Source: Candidatus Melainabacteria bacterium
GTDB taxonomy: Bacteria; Cyanobacteriota; Vampirovibrionia; 2-02-FULL-35-15
Direction: 5' to 3'
Length of the DNA stretch: 16,986 nt
Assembly: GCA_023250175.1 (NCBI GenBank)
Contig: JAHFBD010000019.1
Coordinates: forward strand, 1 to 16,986
Part shown: one piece after another, positions 1 to 6,548 of the stretch
Layout of the letters: each line of letters begins with the position of its first letter
How positions within the stretch are numbered: position 1 is the first letter of the stretch
Translations under genes and position numbers: made by a program
Notes under the pieces: generated by a model
Database searches by the model: none
What the model was told of the DNA's origin: nothing
The model's input: only the letters and a program-made list of their open reading frames with translations

Positions 1-717
1 TCGGTTATGAATCTCACTAATTGTTTCTATGTCATCCTTTCCACCGAGTAAAATTACAGTATTATTTTGATCTTCAATAAGCCTTTCAATTAAAATTGCC
101 CAACTCTTTGGAGCCCAACTTTTTAATATGTTTTTCTTAATACTCAGTTTACTAACTCCAGGATGAATGAAAATTTTTTTTGCATGAAAGCGTTCTTTAA
201 TCCTTGGATTCAAGGTTTCTTTAACCCATTCAATTGTTTTAGGATTTAATTTAATTTCAGGAATTAAGTTCTGTTCCTTAGATACTTGCTCAATATTAGG
301 CATTATTGGTGTAAGTAACTCTGCAAACATATTGGCAGCATATTGTTTTTTGTTGAGCTTTACAGAAGCTGTTAAAAATAAGCTACTTAGGATACCAGAA
401 GAGAAACCCATTTTAAATTCAGCATTCCCGAGAAAAGCCACGGCATTTGCTTTTAAAGAAGAACCAGTTGAAATTAAGTATTTATAAGCTCTTTCTCTTA
501 TAATTTCTCTAAGCTTAAATGGATTTGGGTTAATATCTTTAAAGTCAAACTCCTTAACTTTTCTGTAAAGAGGAGTAAGCTCAGCAATGCAACTGCTTCT
601 TGGCTCAGTTATTAAGTCAATTTGTAAATCAGGAAATCTTTCTTTTAAAAGCTTTACCGTGGGTAATAATAATATCTGATCACCTATTCCTCCTGGATTT
701 ATAAATAATGCTCGCAT
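1..717 (-). CDS. Glycosyltransferase family 9 (heptosyltransferase-like), 3' part beyond the window
   Basis: A reading frame of 239 codons starts at 717 on the minus strand and runs off the left edge without a stop, so the C-terminal third is missing (the family is usually about 350 residues). The N-terminus MRALFINPGGIGDQILLLPT is the characteristic GT9 start with its glycine-rich loop. Near the edge, HPGVSKLS followed by a K-SWAPKSWAILIERL segment and VILLGGKDD matches the nucleotide-sugar-binding C-terminal domain of WaaF/WaaC-type enzymes. Such enzymes transfer heptose or another sugar from an NDP donor onto lipopolysaccharide core or a related surface glycan at the inner face of the inner membrane; the actual sugar cannot be read from sequence. 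An in-frame ATG at 726 would add three residues, but 717 gives the usual family N-terminus. No Shine-Dalgarno sequence precedes either start. Confidence 0.9.
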   Translation of the reverse strand, partial: MRALFINPGGIGDQILLLPTVKLLKERFPDLQIDLITEPRSSCIAELTPLYRKVKEFDFKDINPNPFKLREIIRERAYKYLISTGSSLKANAVAFLGNAEFKMGFSSGILSSLFLTASVKLNKKQYAANMFAELLTPIMPNIEQVSKEQNLIPEIKLNPKTIEWVKETLNPRIKERFHAKKIFIHPGVSKLSIKKNILKSWAPKSWAILIERLIEDQNNTVILLGGKDDIETISEIHNR

Positions 718-724
718 GAGATTC

Positions 725-750
725 ATTATATGCTCAAGACAAGCTTGAGC
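725..750 (-). promoter_or_regulatory. Possible GT9 promoter with overlapping inverted repeat
   Basis: On the minus strand a perfect TATAAT (730-725) ends eight bases before the ATG at 717, which would put the transcript start at or next to the start codon, giving a leaderless or near-leaderless mRNA. No good -35 box is present at the right distance. Directly upstream lies a perfect inverted repeat, GCTCAAG-ACAAG-CTTGAGC (732-750), occupying the place where RNA polymerase or a regulator would bind. This could be an operator or an activator site. The hexamer and repeat are seen; the regulatory role is inferred. Confidence 0.35.
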
Positions 751-857
751 TTCTATCTATAACGCTTTTCAGAAGAACAGGGTTGCTGAATAAATCGGAT
801 AAACCCTATATAAAACGTTTTATGTTGTTACATCAGTTTGTGCTCAAGACAATCTTG
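731..857. repeat. 17-bp direct repeat pair (731-747 and 841-857)
   Basis: The sequence TGCTCAAGACAAGCTTG at 731-747 recurs at 841-857 with a single mismatch (G to T at the thirteenth base), 110 bp apart. The first copy is the left part of a perfect inverted repeat; the second copy has lost most of that symmetry and runs into a hairpin-forming block. It may be a duplicated protein-binding site or the remains of a small dispersed repeat. Confidence 0.55.
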
Positions 858-886
858 CTGCCCTTGGCAAGCCTTGCCTTTGGCAG
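858..886. repeat. Hairpin-forming inverted repeat
   Basis: CTGCC at 858-862 pairs with GGCAG at 882-886, and inside it GGCA (866-869) pairs with TGCC (875-878), giving a two-part stem with a 5-nt loop and a 3x3 internal loop. The block is richer in G+C than its surroundings. It is not followed by a T-run on the plus strand and has no gene upstream to terminate, so a terminator role is unlikely. It adjoins the second copy of the 17-bp repeat. Confidence 0.4.
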
Positions 887-1017
887 GAGCTTTCTAAAGC
901 TAAACAACAAGTATCACACCGTCTCTACCAATTACAACAGTTGTAAAACAAAGATAAGTCCTAGTGGTCATAATAATAAAGGGGGTTGATATACTATTTA
1001 GTTCAATAAATTAGACG

Positions 1018-1046
1018 TTGACCAAATTACAATAGGCCGTTAGAAT
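1018..1046 (+). promoter_or_regulatory. Sigma70 promoter of the rplD-secY-mlaE operon
   Basis: TTGACC at 1018-1023 and TAGAAT at 1041-1046 are separated by exactly 17 bp; each differs from consensus at one position. Transcription would start near 1053 and give a leader of about 50 nt before the rplD ATG at 1106. This is the only strong promoter I see for the plus-strand operon. It replaces the promoter that normally lies before rpsJ, because rpsJ and rplC are no longer upstream. A weak stem could form in the leader between 1053-1059 and 1070-1077. Confidence 0.65.
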
Positions 1047-1105
1047 TAACCCTTGCATCTTTAAAATATGATTGCAAAATTAAGAATACAAAAACAAAGA
1101 AAAAA

Positions 1106-1765
1106 ATGTCAAAAGCAAATGCACAATATTCAGATATTAAAAAAGAAGAATTTAAACCTTCTGGAGAACTCTCTAAATTAGAACCAAATTCCCATTTATT
1201 ACATTTATCAGTTTTAAGACAACTCAGTAACCAAAGAGCAGGTACTGCTTCTACTAAAACAAAGAGTGAAGTTAGAGGTGGTGGTAAAAAACCGTGGAAA
1301 CAGAAAGGAACAGGAAGGGCCAGAGCTGGTTCATCCAGATCTCCTTTATGGGTTGGTGGTGGAATAACCTTTGGACCAAAGCCAAGAAGTTTTAAATTTA
1401 ATATTCCTCAAAAAGCAAGAAATCTTGCTATAGCACAAGCACTAGTATCAAAGTCTGAACAGATTGTTGTATTGAATGAGCTTCCAGAAATTAAAGATGG
1501 AAAGACAAAAAACTTTATAGGTACCATAGAAGCGGCAGGGTTAACTAATTATCCTTTATTAATTATTTATGATTCAAATGAACCTAAGGTTGTACAAATA
1601 AAACAAGCTTCTGGTAATTTGCAAGGAGTTCTTTTAAAAGAACACAAATATGTAGGAGTCCATGAAATTCTAAAGGCTAATACCGTGATTATGACAAAAA
1701 CTGCTTTAAGTGAACTTGAGAAAAGATTCTCAAAGTTCTTAAGTAAAGTAGGTAAGAAGGTCTAG
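1106..1765 (+). CDS. rplD: 50S ribosomal protein L4
   Basis: L4 binds domain I of 23S rRNA early in large-subunit assembly and its long loop lines the peptide exit tunnel. The protein is 219 residues, close to the family norm. The diagnostic stretch is residues 57-76, with the basic motif RGGGKKPWKQKGTGRARAGS, followed by SPLWVGGG and FGPKPR to about residue 94; this is the exit-tunnel loop and is very similar to cyanobacterial L4. Residues 1-30 form a somewhat long polar N-terminus. The ATG is preceded by an A-rich leader without a clear Shine-Dalgarno sequence. It is the first gene of the plus-strand operon, whereas normally rpsJ and rplC precede it. In E. coli, L4 also represses its own operon; whether that persists here is unknown. 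Confidence 0.97.
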   Translation: MSKANAQYSDIKKEEFKPSGELSKLEPNSHLLHLSVLRQLSNQRAGTASTKTKSEVRGGGKKPWKQKGTGRARAGSSRSPLWVGGGITFGPKPRSFKFNIPQKARNLAIAQALVSKSEQIVVLNELPEIKDGKTKNFIGTIEAAGLTNYPLLIIYDSNEPKVVQIKQASGNLQGVLLKEHKYVGVHEILKANTVIMTKTALSELEKRFSKFLSKVGKKV

Positions 1766-1785
1766 AGAATTGAAGGCATAAGTAT

Positions 1786-2079
1786 ATGAAAAACAATGCA
1801 GCAAATGTTATTTTAGAACCAGTTATAACTGAAAAAAGTACTGCTTTAAGTCAGCAAAATAAATATACTTTTAAAGTCGCAAGAAGTGCTACAAAAACAA
1901 GTGTTAAAGCTGCCATTGAAGCGGTCTTCCCAAATAGAAAAGTGTTGTCAGTAAATATTATAAAATTGATGGGACATAAGAAGAGAACAAAAGGTGGCTT
2001 TAAGTTGCCTATTGATCATAAAAAAGCAGTGGTAACTATTGAGGGACAAAGAATAGAATTCTTCCCGGAAGCATCATAG
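1786..2079 (+). CDS. rplW: 50S ribosomal protein L23
   Basis: L23 sits at the exit of the peptide tunnel and is the docking site for trigger factor and SRP. The 97-residue protein has the typical N-terminal ILEPVITEKST segment, a central KYTFKVARSATK strand, AAIEAVFPNRKVLSVN, then the basic GHKKRTKGGF loop and a KKAVVTI strand. Length and order match the family. A GAAGG ribosome binding site lies about 10 nt before the ATG. It starts 20 nt after the rplD stop and is followed by rplB, the standard gene order. Confidence 0.96.
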   Translation: MKNNAANVILEPVITEKSTALSQQNKYTFKVARSATKTSVKAAIEAVFPNRKVLSVNIIKLMGHKKRTKGGFKLPIDHKKAVVTIEGQRIEFFPEAS

Positions 2080-2121
2080 GAATGTAAGGATATTATAAGA
2101 AAGAAAACAGGAAGTTAAATT

Positions 2122-2946
2122 ATGCCAGTAAAAGAAAGAAGACCATTAACACCAGGACAAAGAGGAATGAACTTTTTGGTTTCTGATGAAATAACAAAAA
2201 CTAAACCAGAAAAAAGTCTATTAAAATCTTATAAGAGTGTTGCTGGTAGAAATAATCAAGGCAGAATTACAACAAGACATAGAGGTGGTGGGCATAAAAA
2301 AAGATATAGAGTTATTGATTTTAAGAGAGATAAAGATAATGTACCTTCAAAAGTTATTGCAATCGAATATGATCCAAATAGAAATTGTAGAATAGCTCTC
2401 TTACAATATGCAGATGGGGAAAAACGTTATATCTTGGCTCCTAATAATTTAAAAGTAAATGATGTGATTCTTTCTGGTGATAGTGTTGAACAAAAAATGG
2501 GCAACTGTTTACCACTAAAAAACATTACGGTTGGTGAGTTTGTTCATAATGTAGAACTAAAGCCAGGAGCTGGTGGACAGTTAGGTAGAGCAGCAGGAGC
2601 AGCTTGTCAGTTCTTAGCAAAAGAAGGTGAGTTAGCCACCCTAAGATTGCCATCTGGTGAAATGCGAAGAGTAAATATTAATTGTAAAGCCACATTGGGA
2701 CAGCTCGGAAACATAGATTATATGAATATGAGCTTAGGTAAAGCAGGACGTAAGAGATATCTTGGCATTAGACCAACAGTACGTGGATCAGTCATGAATC
2801 CTGTAGATCATCCTCATGGTGGTGGAGAAGGTAAGTCACCTATTGGTGGGCAGCCAAAGACTCCATGGGGTAAGCCAGCTATGGGTCTAAAAACAAGAAA
2901 ACCAAAATTGTCAGATAAATATATTGTATCGAGGAGAAAGAAATAA
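2122..2946 (+). CDS. rplB: 50S ribosomal protein L2
   Basis: L2 is a primary 23S rRNA-binding protein needed for subunit association and peptidyl-transferase activity. The 274-residue length equals that of typical bacterial L2. Visible signatures are GRITTRHRGGGHKKRYR (about residues 48-63), the OB-fold/SH3-like middle with VGEFVHNVELKPGAGGQLGRAAG, and the near-invariant VDHPHGGGEG at 228-237, whose His230 corresponds to the conserved His229 of E. coli L2. The basic C-terminus KLSDKYIVSRRKK is standard. Its stop codon is three bases before the rpsS ATG, so the two are probably translationally coupled. Confidence 0.98.
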   Translation: MPVKERRPLTPGQRGMNFLVSDEITKTKPEKSLLKSYKSVAGRNNQGRITTRHRGGGHKKRYRVIDFKRDKDNVPSKVIAIEYDPNRNCRIALLQYADGEKRYILAPNNLKVNDVILSGDSVEQKMGNCLPLKNITVGEFVHNVELKPGAGGQLGRAAGAACQFLAKEGELATLRLPSGEMRRVNINCKATLGQLGNIDYMNMSLGKAGRKRYLGIRPTVRGSVMNPVDHPHGGGEGKSPIGGQPKTPWGKPAMGLKTRKPKLSDKYIVSRRKK

Positions 2947-2949
2947 ACT

Positions 2950-3252
2950 ATGGGTAGATCTCTAAAAAAAGGACCTTATGTTCATCCATCGCTAATGAAA
3001 AAAATAAGTGAGATGAATAAGCTAGGAAAAAAACAAGTTATTAAAACATGGAAACGTGCTTCCATGATAACTCCAGAAATGATTGGACACACAATAGCTG
3101 TTCATAATGGCAAAAAATTTGTACCAGTTTATGTTACAGAACAGATGATTGGGCATAGGCTGGGTGAATTTTCAATGAGTAGGTTTTTTAGGGCACACTC
3201 TGGGGTTGCTAAGAAAACCGAGGCTGCAGCTCCAGCACCTGCAGGGAAATAA
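2950..3252 (+). CDS. rpsS: 30S ribosomal protein S19
   Basis: S19 binds the head of the 30S subunit with S13 and contacts A-site tRNA. The N-terminus MGRSLKKGPYVHPSLMKKI, the central KTWKRASMITPEMIGHTIAVHNGKKF spread over residues 33-57, and IGHRLGEFS are diagnostic. At 100 residues it is slightly longer than the usual 92 because of a short Ala/Pro-rich tail (residues 90-100). The ATG lies three bases after the rplB stop, and its GGAG ribosome binding site lies inside the end of rplB. Confidence 0.97.
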   Translation: MGRSLKKGPYVHPSLMKKISEMNKLGKKQVIKTWKRASMITPEMIGHTIAVHNGKKFVPVYVTEQMIGHRLGEFSMSRFFRAHSGVAKKTEAAAPAPAGK

Positions 3253-3276
3253 ATAATGTAAGGACTTGAAACGTTT

Positions 3277-3846
3277 ATGGCAAAAGCAATTGCAAAAAAT
3301 ATAAGAATGTCACCCCGAAAATTAAGGCGGGTAATAAATGTTGTTCGTGGAAAACGTACCAGTGAAGCACAAACAGTTTTAAAATTTATGCCATATGCTG
3401 CAAGTCGTGTTGTTGAGAAGATTTTAAAATCAGCCATAGCAAATGCAAAAGAAAATGAAAATTTAAACCCGGCAGATTTAAAGATTACAAAAGCATATGT
3501 AGACCAATCAACTACCTTAAAACGTTGGAGAGCAATGTCTAGAGGGAGAGGTTTTCCTATATTGAAAAAAACTAGTCATATAACGATTGAAGTCGGGATT
3601 GGCTTAGATCTTGGAAATGAGCAAATTGCCGAGACTCCAAAACAAACAAAAAATAAAGTAAAAGCAGAGTCACATGTTCATGGTCCTGAATGTGAGCATG
3701 GACATGATCATCCTTCTGAGCATAAGCATGGAGAAGAAGAGAAGTCTAAGGTTAAAGACAAGGCAAAGAAAGAGAAAGATGTAAAGGCTAAAAAAACAAA
3801 AGAAAAAAAGATTGTAAAGAATAAGAAAGGTAAAGAGGGAGAATAA
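3277..3846 (+). CDS. rplV: 50S ribosomal protein L22 with long His-rich and Lys-rich C-terminal tail
   Basis: L22 binds 23S rRNA and its beta-hairpin lines the exit tunnel near L4. The core (residues 1 to about 108) is typical: AIAKNIRMSPRKLRRVINVV at the N-terminus, AAS-VVEKILKSAIANAKEN, and the hairpin RWRAMSRGRGFPILKKTSHITIEV. Bacterial L22 usually stops near residue 110; here about 80 further residues follow. Residues 132-151 hold seven histidines (133, 135, 141, 143, 145, 149, 151) and Cys139 among acidic residues, in HxH and HGHDH patterns that look metal-binding. Residues 153-189 are a highly charged Lys/Glu coil. No frameshift is needed; rpsC begins one base after its stop. The core call is certain; the role of the tail is unknown. 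Confidence 0.97.
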   Translation: MAKAIAKNIRMSPRKLRRVINVVRGKRTSEAQTVLKFMPYAASRVVEKILKSAIANAKENENLNPADLKITKAYVDQSTTLKRWRAMSRGRGFPILKKTSHITIEVGIGLDLGNEQIAETPKQTKNKVKAESHVHGPECEHGHDHPSEHKHGEEEKSKVKDKAKKEKDVKAKKTKEKKIVKNKKGKEGE

Positions 3847-3847
3847 G

Positions 3848-4579
3848 ATGGGGCAGAAAACACATCCAAAAGGTTTTAGATTGGGAGTTATTCTAACGTG
3901 GGACTCTCAATGGTATGCTCCACCAAAGTATTATGCGGACTTGGTTCTAGAAGATAGACTAATCAGAGAACATATAAAAAGAAAACTATATAATGCAGGA
4001 ATCAGCAAGATTGAGATTTGGAGAAAAGCTCAACTAATACAAATTAATGTTCATTCGGTAAGGCCAGGTATTGTAGTAGGTAAAGGTGGGCAAGGTCTAG
4101 AAGTTTTAAGAAATCAAGTCTTGGAGCTAATTCATAGAAAAGATGTTGTTGTTCAGGTTAATGTTATTGAAGTGTCTAAAGCAGACTTGGATTCCCAACT
4201 AACTAGTGAGGCTGTTGCTCAGCAGTTAGAAAGAAGAGTTGCATTTCGTAAGGCAATGAAGCAAGCAATGCAAAGAGCCATGCGGGCAGGAGCTAAGGGT
4301 ATTAAAATTATGGTTTCTGGTCGTTTGGGTGGAAATGATATTGCAAGAACAGAATGGCTACGGGATGGTGCAATTCCACTACATACATTGAGAGCTGATA
4401 TTGACTATGGCTTTGCAACTGCAAAAACAATTTTTGGAATAATCGGTGTTAAGGTTTGGATTTATAGAGGAATTGTTCCACCTGGTGAAATGGTTCAAAG
4501 AAATATGAAAGTAGTTTCAAGTGAAGATGTAACAGAAGAAAATGGACAAGATGGTAGGAGAAGACGAAAAAGAAGATAG
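3848..4579 (+). CDS. rpsC: 30S ribosomal protein S3
   Basis: S3 forms part of the mRNA entry channel and its helicase activity. The 243-residue protein begins MGQKTHPKGFRLG, carries the type II KH domain with the GKGG loop at residues 78-81 (RPGIVVGKGGQG), and then the C-terminal S3 domain with RRVAFRKAMKQAMQRAM, GAKGIKIMVSGRLGG and IARTEW. It ends in an arginine/lysine run. A GAGGGAG ribosome binding site lies at the end of rplV, one base separates the genes, and rplP follows nine bases after the stop. Confidence 0.98.
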   Translation: MGQKTHPKGFRLGVILTWDSQWYAPPKYYADLVLEDRLIREHIKRKLYNAGISKIEIWRKAQLIQINVHSVRPGIVVGKGGQGLEVLRNQVLELIHRKDVVVQVNVIEVSKADLDSQLTSEAVAQQLERRVAFRKAMKQAMQRAMRAGAKGIKIMVSGRLGGNDIARTEWLRDGAIPLHTLRADIDYGFATAKTIFGIIGVKVWIYRGIVPPGEMVQRNMKVVSSEDVTEENGQDGRRRRKRR

Positions 4580-4588
4580 GATTTATTT

Positions 4589-5011
4589 ATGTTAGTTCCA
4601 AGGCAATCAAAATTTAGAAAGCAAATGCGCGGGAGAATGACCGGGAAAGAATCTCGTGGAGTTAAATTACATCATGGGGAGTATGGACTCCAATCTTTAC
4701 AACCAGCATGGGTTTCTTCAAAGCAATTAGAAGCTGCAAGAAAAGCAATGGTTCGAAGTATCAAGCGTGGTGGAAAAATTTGGATTATGATTTATCCAGA
4801 TAAGCCAGTTACAAAAAAACCGGCTGAAGTAAGAATGGGTTCAGGTAAAGGAAATCCAGAATTTTGGGTTAGTGTTGTCAGACCAGGGAGAATTATATTT
4901 GAAATGACAGGTGTGCCAAGAGAACTTGCATTTGAGTCACTAAAATTAGCCTCAGATAAATTACCAATTAAGTGCCGTATTATAGAAAAGCAGGAACATG
5001 TTAAAGGATAG
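4589..5011 (+). CDS. rplP: 50S ribosomal protein L16
   Basis: L16 helps organise the A-site side of the peptidyl-transferase region and tRNA accommodation. The 140-residue protein starts MLVPRQSKFRKQMRGRM and has GEYGLQSLQPAWVSSKQLEAARKAM, the basic SIKRGGKIWIMIYPDKPVT strand, RMGSGKGNPEFWV, and RPGRIIFEMTGV, all diagnostic; the length matches bacterial norms. It lies between rpsC and rpmC in standard order. Only a short AGG precedes the ATG, overlapping the rpsC stop. Confidence 0.97.
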   Translation: MLVPRQSKFRKQMRGRMTGKESRGVKLHHGEYGLQSLQPAWVSSKQLEAARKAMVRSIKRGGKIWIMIYPDKPVTKKPAEVRMGSGKGNPEFWVSVVRPGRIIFEMTGVPRELAFESLKLASDKLPIKCRIIEKQEHVKG

Positions 5012-5038
5012 AAAGTTGTTTAAAGAAGGAAAAGATAA

Positions 5039-5338
5039 ATGAAACTTGTTGAAATGAGAGAACTATCACTGGATGAGCTTAATGAGCAGATTGATAAATC
5101 TCGTCTTGAGCTTGTAAATTTGCGCATGAAATTTACTGCAAGACAATTAGAAGATTCCTCGCTTATTTCCAAACAACGCAAGGAAATTGCAAGACTTTTA
5201 ACTATACAGACTCAAAAACTAAACAGTGAGCCTGATGAGTCTAAAGTAGAGAAAAAGCCTGCAAAAAAAGAAGTCAAAGACTCAGCTAAGAAAAAAGAAA
5301 AGAAAGTAAGTAGTAAAAAGAAAAAAGAGGAAGTATAA
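5039..5338 (+). CDS. rpmC: 50S ribosomal protein L29 with Lys/Glu-rich tail
   Basis: L29 is a small helical protein next to L23 at the tunnel exit. Residues 1 to about 62 are the normal two-helix fold, with MRELSLDELNEQIDKSRLEL-NLRMKF and SLISKQRKEIARLLT. The usual length is 60-70 residues. Here the frame continues to 99 residues with a low-complexity tail of Lys, Glu and Ser (from about residue 66). A-rich codon runs encode the tail, but no frameshift is needed to reach the stop, and rpsQ follows 25 bp later. Confidence 0.95.
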   Translation: MKLVEMRELSLDELNEQIDKSRLELVNLRMKFTARQLEDSSLISKQRKEIARLLTIQTQKLNSEPDESKVEKKPAKKEVKDSAKKKEKKVSSKKKKEEV

Positions 5339-5363
5339 GCAGAGATTATAAAGGGAAATAAAT

Positions 5364-5609
5364 ATGCCAAAGAAAATTTTAAGAGGGAAAGTCGTTAGCA
5401 ATAAAATGGATAAAACCGTTGTAATTGAAATTGAGAATAGAAGCTCCCATCCAAAATATAAAAAGACAGTTATAAAAACAAAAAAGTTTAAAGCACATGA
5501 TGAAGCTAACCAATGCAACGTAGGTGATATTGTGGAAATTGTAGAACATAAACCTATAAGCAAAACAAAGAAATGGATGCTTAAAGAGGTAGTAGCAAAG
5601 GCTGATTAA
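5364..5609 (+). CDS. rpsQ: 30S ribosomal protein S17
   Basis: S17 is a primary 16S rRNA-binding OB-fold protein of the small subunit. The 81-residue sequence is canonical: RGKVVSNKMDKTVVIEIE, SHPKYKKTVIKTKKFKAHDE, NVGDIVEIVEHKPISKTKKW. An AGGGA ribosome binding site lies about 8 nt upstream of the ATG. It sits between rpmC and rplN as in the standard operon. Confidence 0.97.
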   Translation: MPKKILRGKVVSNKMDKTVVIEIENRSSHPKYKKTVIKTKKFKAHDEANQCNVGDIVEIVEHKPISKTKKWMLKEVVAKAD

Positions 5610-5637
5610 GATTAGTAATAATAAGGAATAGAAATAG

Positions 5638-6006
5638 ATGATACAGCAAGAATCAAATTTAGAAGTAGCCGATAATACAGGTGCAAAACTAATCAGATGC
5701 ATTAGGGTTTTAAAGGGTGGTAATTCTCGGTATGCAGGAGTCGGTGATCTTGTTATTGGTGTTGTTAAGAAGGCTTTGCCAAACATGATAGTGAAAGAGC
5801 ATGAAATTGTACGCTGTGTAATTGTTAGAACTAAAAAAACTCTGAGTAGAAATGATGGTAGCAAAATTAGATTTGATGAAAATGCTGTTGTAATATTAGA
5901 CAAGCAAAATAATCCAAGAGGAACAAGAGTTTTTGGACCAGTTGCTAGAGAGTTAAGAGAAAAGCAGTTTATGAAAATAGTTTCTTTAGCTCCGGAGGTT
6001 ATTTAG
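5638..6006 (+). CDS. rplN: 50S ribosomal protein L14
   Basis: L14 lies at the subunit interface, where it forms a bridge to 16S rRNA, and is also the docking site of the silencing factor RsfS. The 122 residues match the family exactly: MIQQESNLEVADNTGAKL, the basic VIVRTKK strand, GSKIRFDENAVVILD, PRGTRVFGPVARELREK and KIVSLAPEV. AAGGA lies about 12 nt before the ATG. It shows no insertions or extensions, unlike its neighbour rplX. Confidence 0.98.
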   Translation: MIQQESNLEVADNTGAKLIRCIRVLKGGNSRYAGVGDLVIGVVKKALPNMIVKEHEIVRCVIVRTKKTLSRNDGSKIRFDENAVVILDKQNNPRGTRVFGPVARELREKQFMKIVSLAPEVI

Positions 6007-6053
6007 GTTATTAGTTTTAAATTTGATAAAAATAAGAGGATTAAAAATAAATC

Positions 6054-6518
6054 ATGAGTGAGCAATATATAAAAATAAATAATAAAAATAAATCAAAAAA
6101 AATCATTTTTACAGATGCGCCAATAAAACAACGTCCTACAAAAGACGGATATTATTTAGTATCAAGAGCTTTTGTAAAGCCTGGGGTAACTAATCCCAAG
6201 ACTCAACTGCATGTTAAACGTGGTGATACTGTAATGGTAATTTCAGGTAAAGATAAGGGGAAAACAGGTAAAATCCTTGCAGCTTTTCCTAAAAAAGGAA
6301 AAGTAATTGTAGAAGGTATGAATATTATTAAAAAACATAAAAAGAGTAGAGGACTTGGGCAAGCCGGTGAAATTATAGAAAAAGAAGCACCTATTTTTGT
6401 ATCTAAAGTTATGTTTTATGATACTAATAAAAAGAAGCCTACAAGAATAGGATATAAGATCCTAAAAGATGGAAAGAAAGTACGAGTCTCAAAGGTTAGT
6501 GGAGAACAAATTGATTAG
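6054..6518 (+). CDS. rplX: 50S ribosomal protein L24 with N-terminal extension
   Basis: L24 starts large-subunit assembly by binding the 5' end of 23S rRNA. The KOW motif region is at about residues 53-80 (HVKRGDTVMVISGKDKGKTG), followed by VEGMNIIKKHKK, IEKEAPIFVSKVM and a C-terminal RIGYKI-KDGKKVR strand pair. The family is usually about 105 residues; this one is 154 because about 50 residues precede the KOW domain. There is no ATG or good internal start nearer to the core, and AGAGGA lies 13 nt before the ATG at 6054, so the extension looks real. The extension is Lys/Asn-rich at first and then matches nothing I recognise (DGYYLVSRAFVKPGV). Confidence 0.95.
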   Translation: MSEQYIKINNKNKSKKIIFTDAPIKQRPTKDGYYLVSRAFVKPGVTNPKTQLHVKRGDTVMVISGKDKGKTGKILAAFPKKGKVIVEGMNIIKKHKKSRGLGQAGEIIEKEAPIFVSKVMFYDTNKKKPTRIGYKILKDGKKVRVSKVSGEQID

Positions 6519-6548
6519 TAATAAAAATTTAATTGAATGGTGGTTATT

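Larger units (their letters stand above)
718..1105. other. Divergent intergenic region between the GT9 gene and rplD
   Basis: This 388-bp stretch holds no convincing gene. A 68-codon frame at 783-989 has no ribosome binding site and no recognisable family, and overlaps structured DNA. The region contains a sigma70 promoter for rplD (1018-1046), a perfect TATAAT on the minus strand just before the GT9 gene, a 17-bp repeat present twice (731-747 and 841-857), an inverted repeat at 732-750, a 14-bp palindrome at 810-823, and a G+C-richer hairpin-forming block at 858-886. Confidence 0.7.

Noticed and set aside
810..823. 14-bp palindrome ATAAAACGTTTTAT as an operator
   Set aside because: Perfect symmetry, but one such palindrome is expected by chance in AT-rich DNA of this length, and it is not placed at a promoter.
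783..989. 68-codon plus-strand frame before rplD
   Set aside because: No ribosome binding site, no recognisable family, low-complexity composition, and it spans the repeat and hairpin block; likely chance.
5280..5340. Poly-A runs in rpmC as programmed frameshift signal
   Set aside because: No alternative frame leads to a meaningful product and rpsQ begins independently with its own ribosome binding site.
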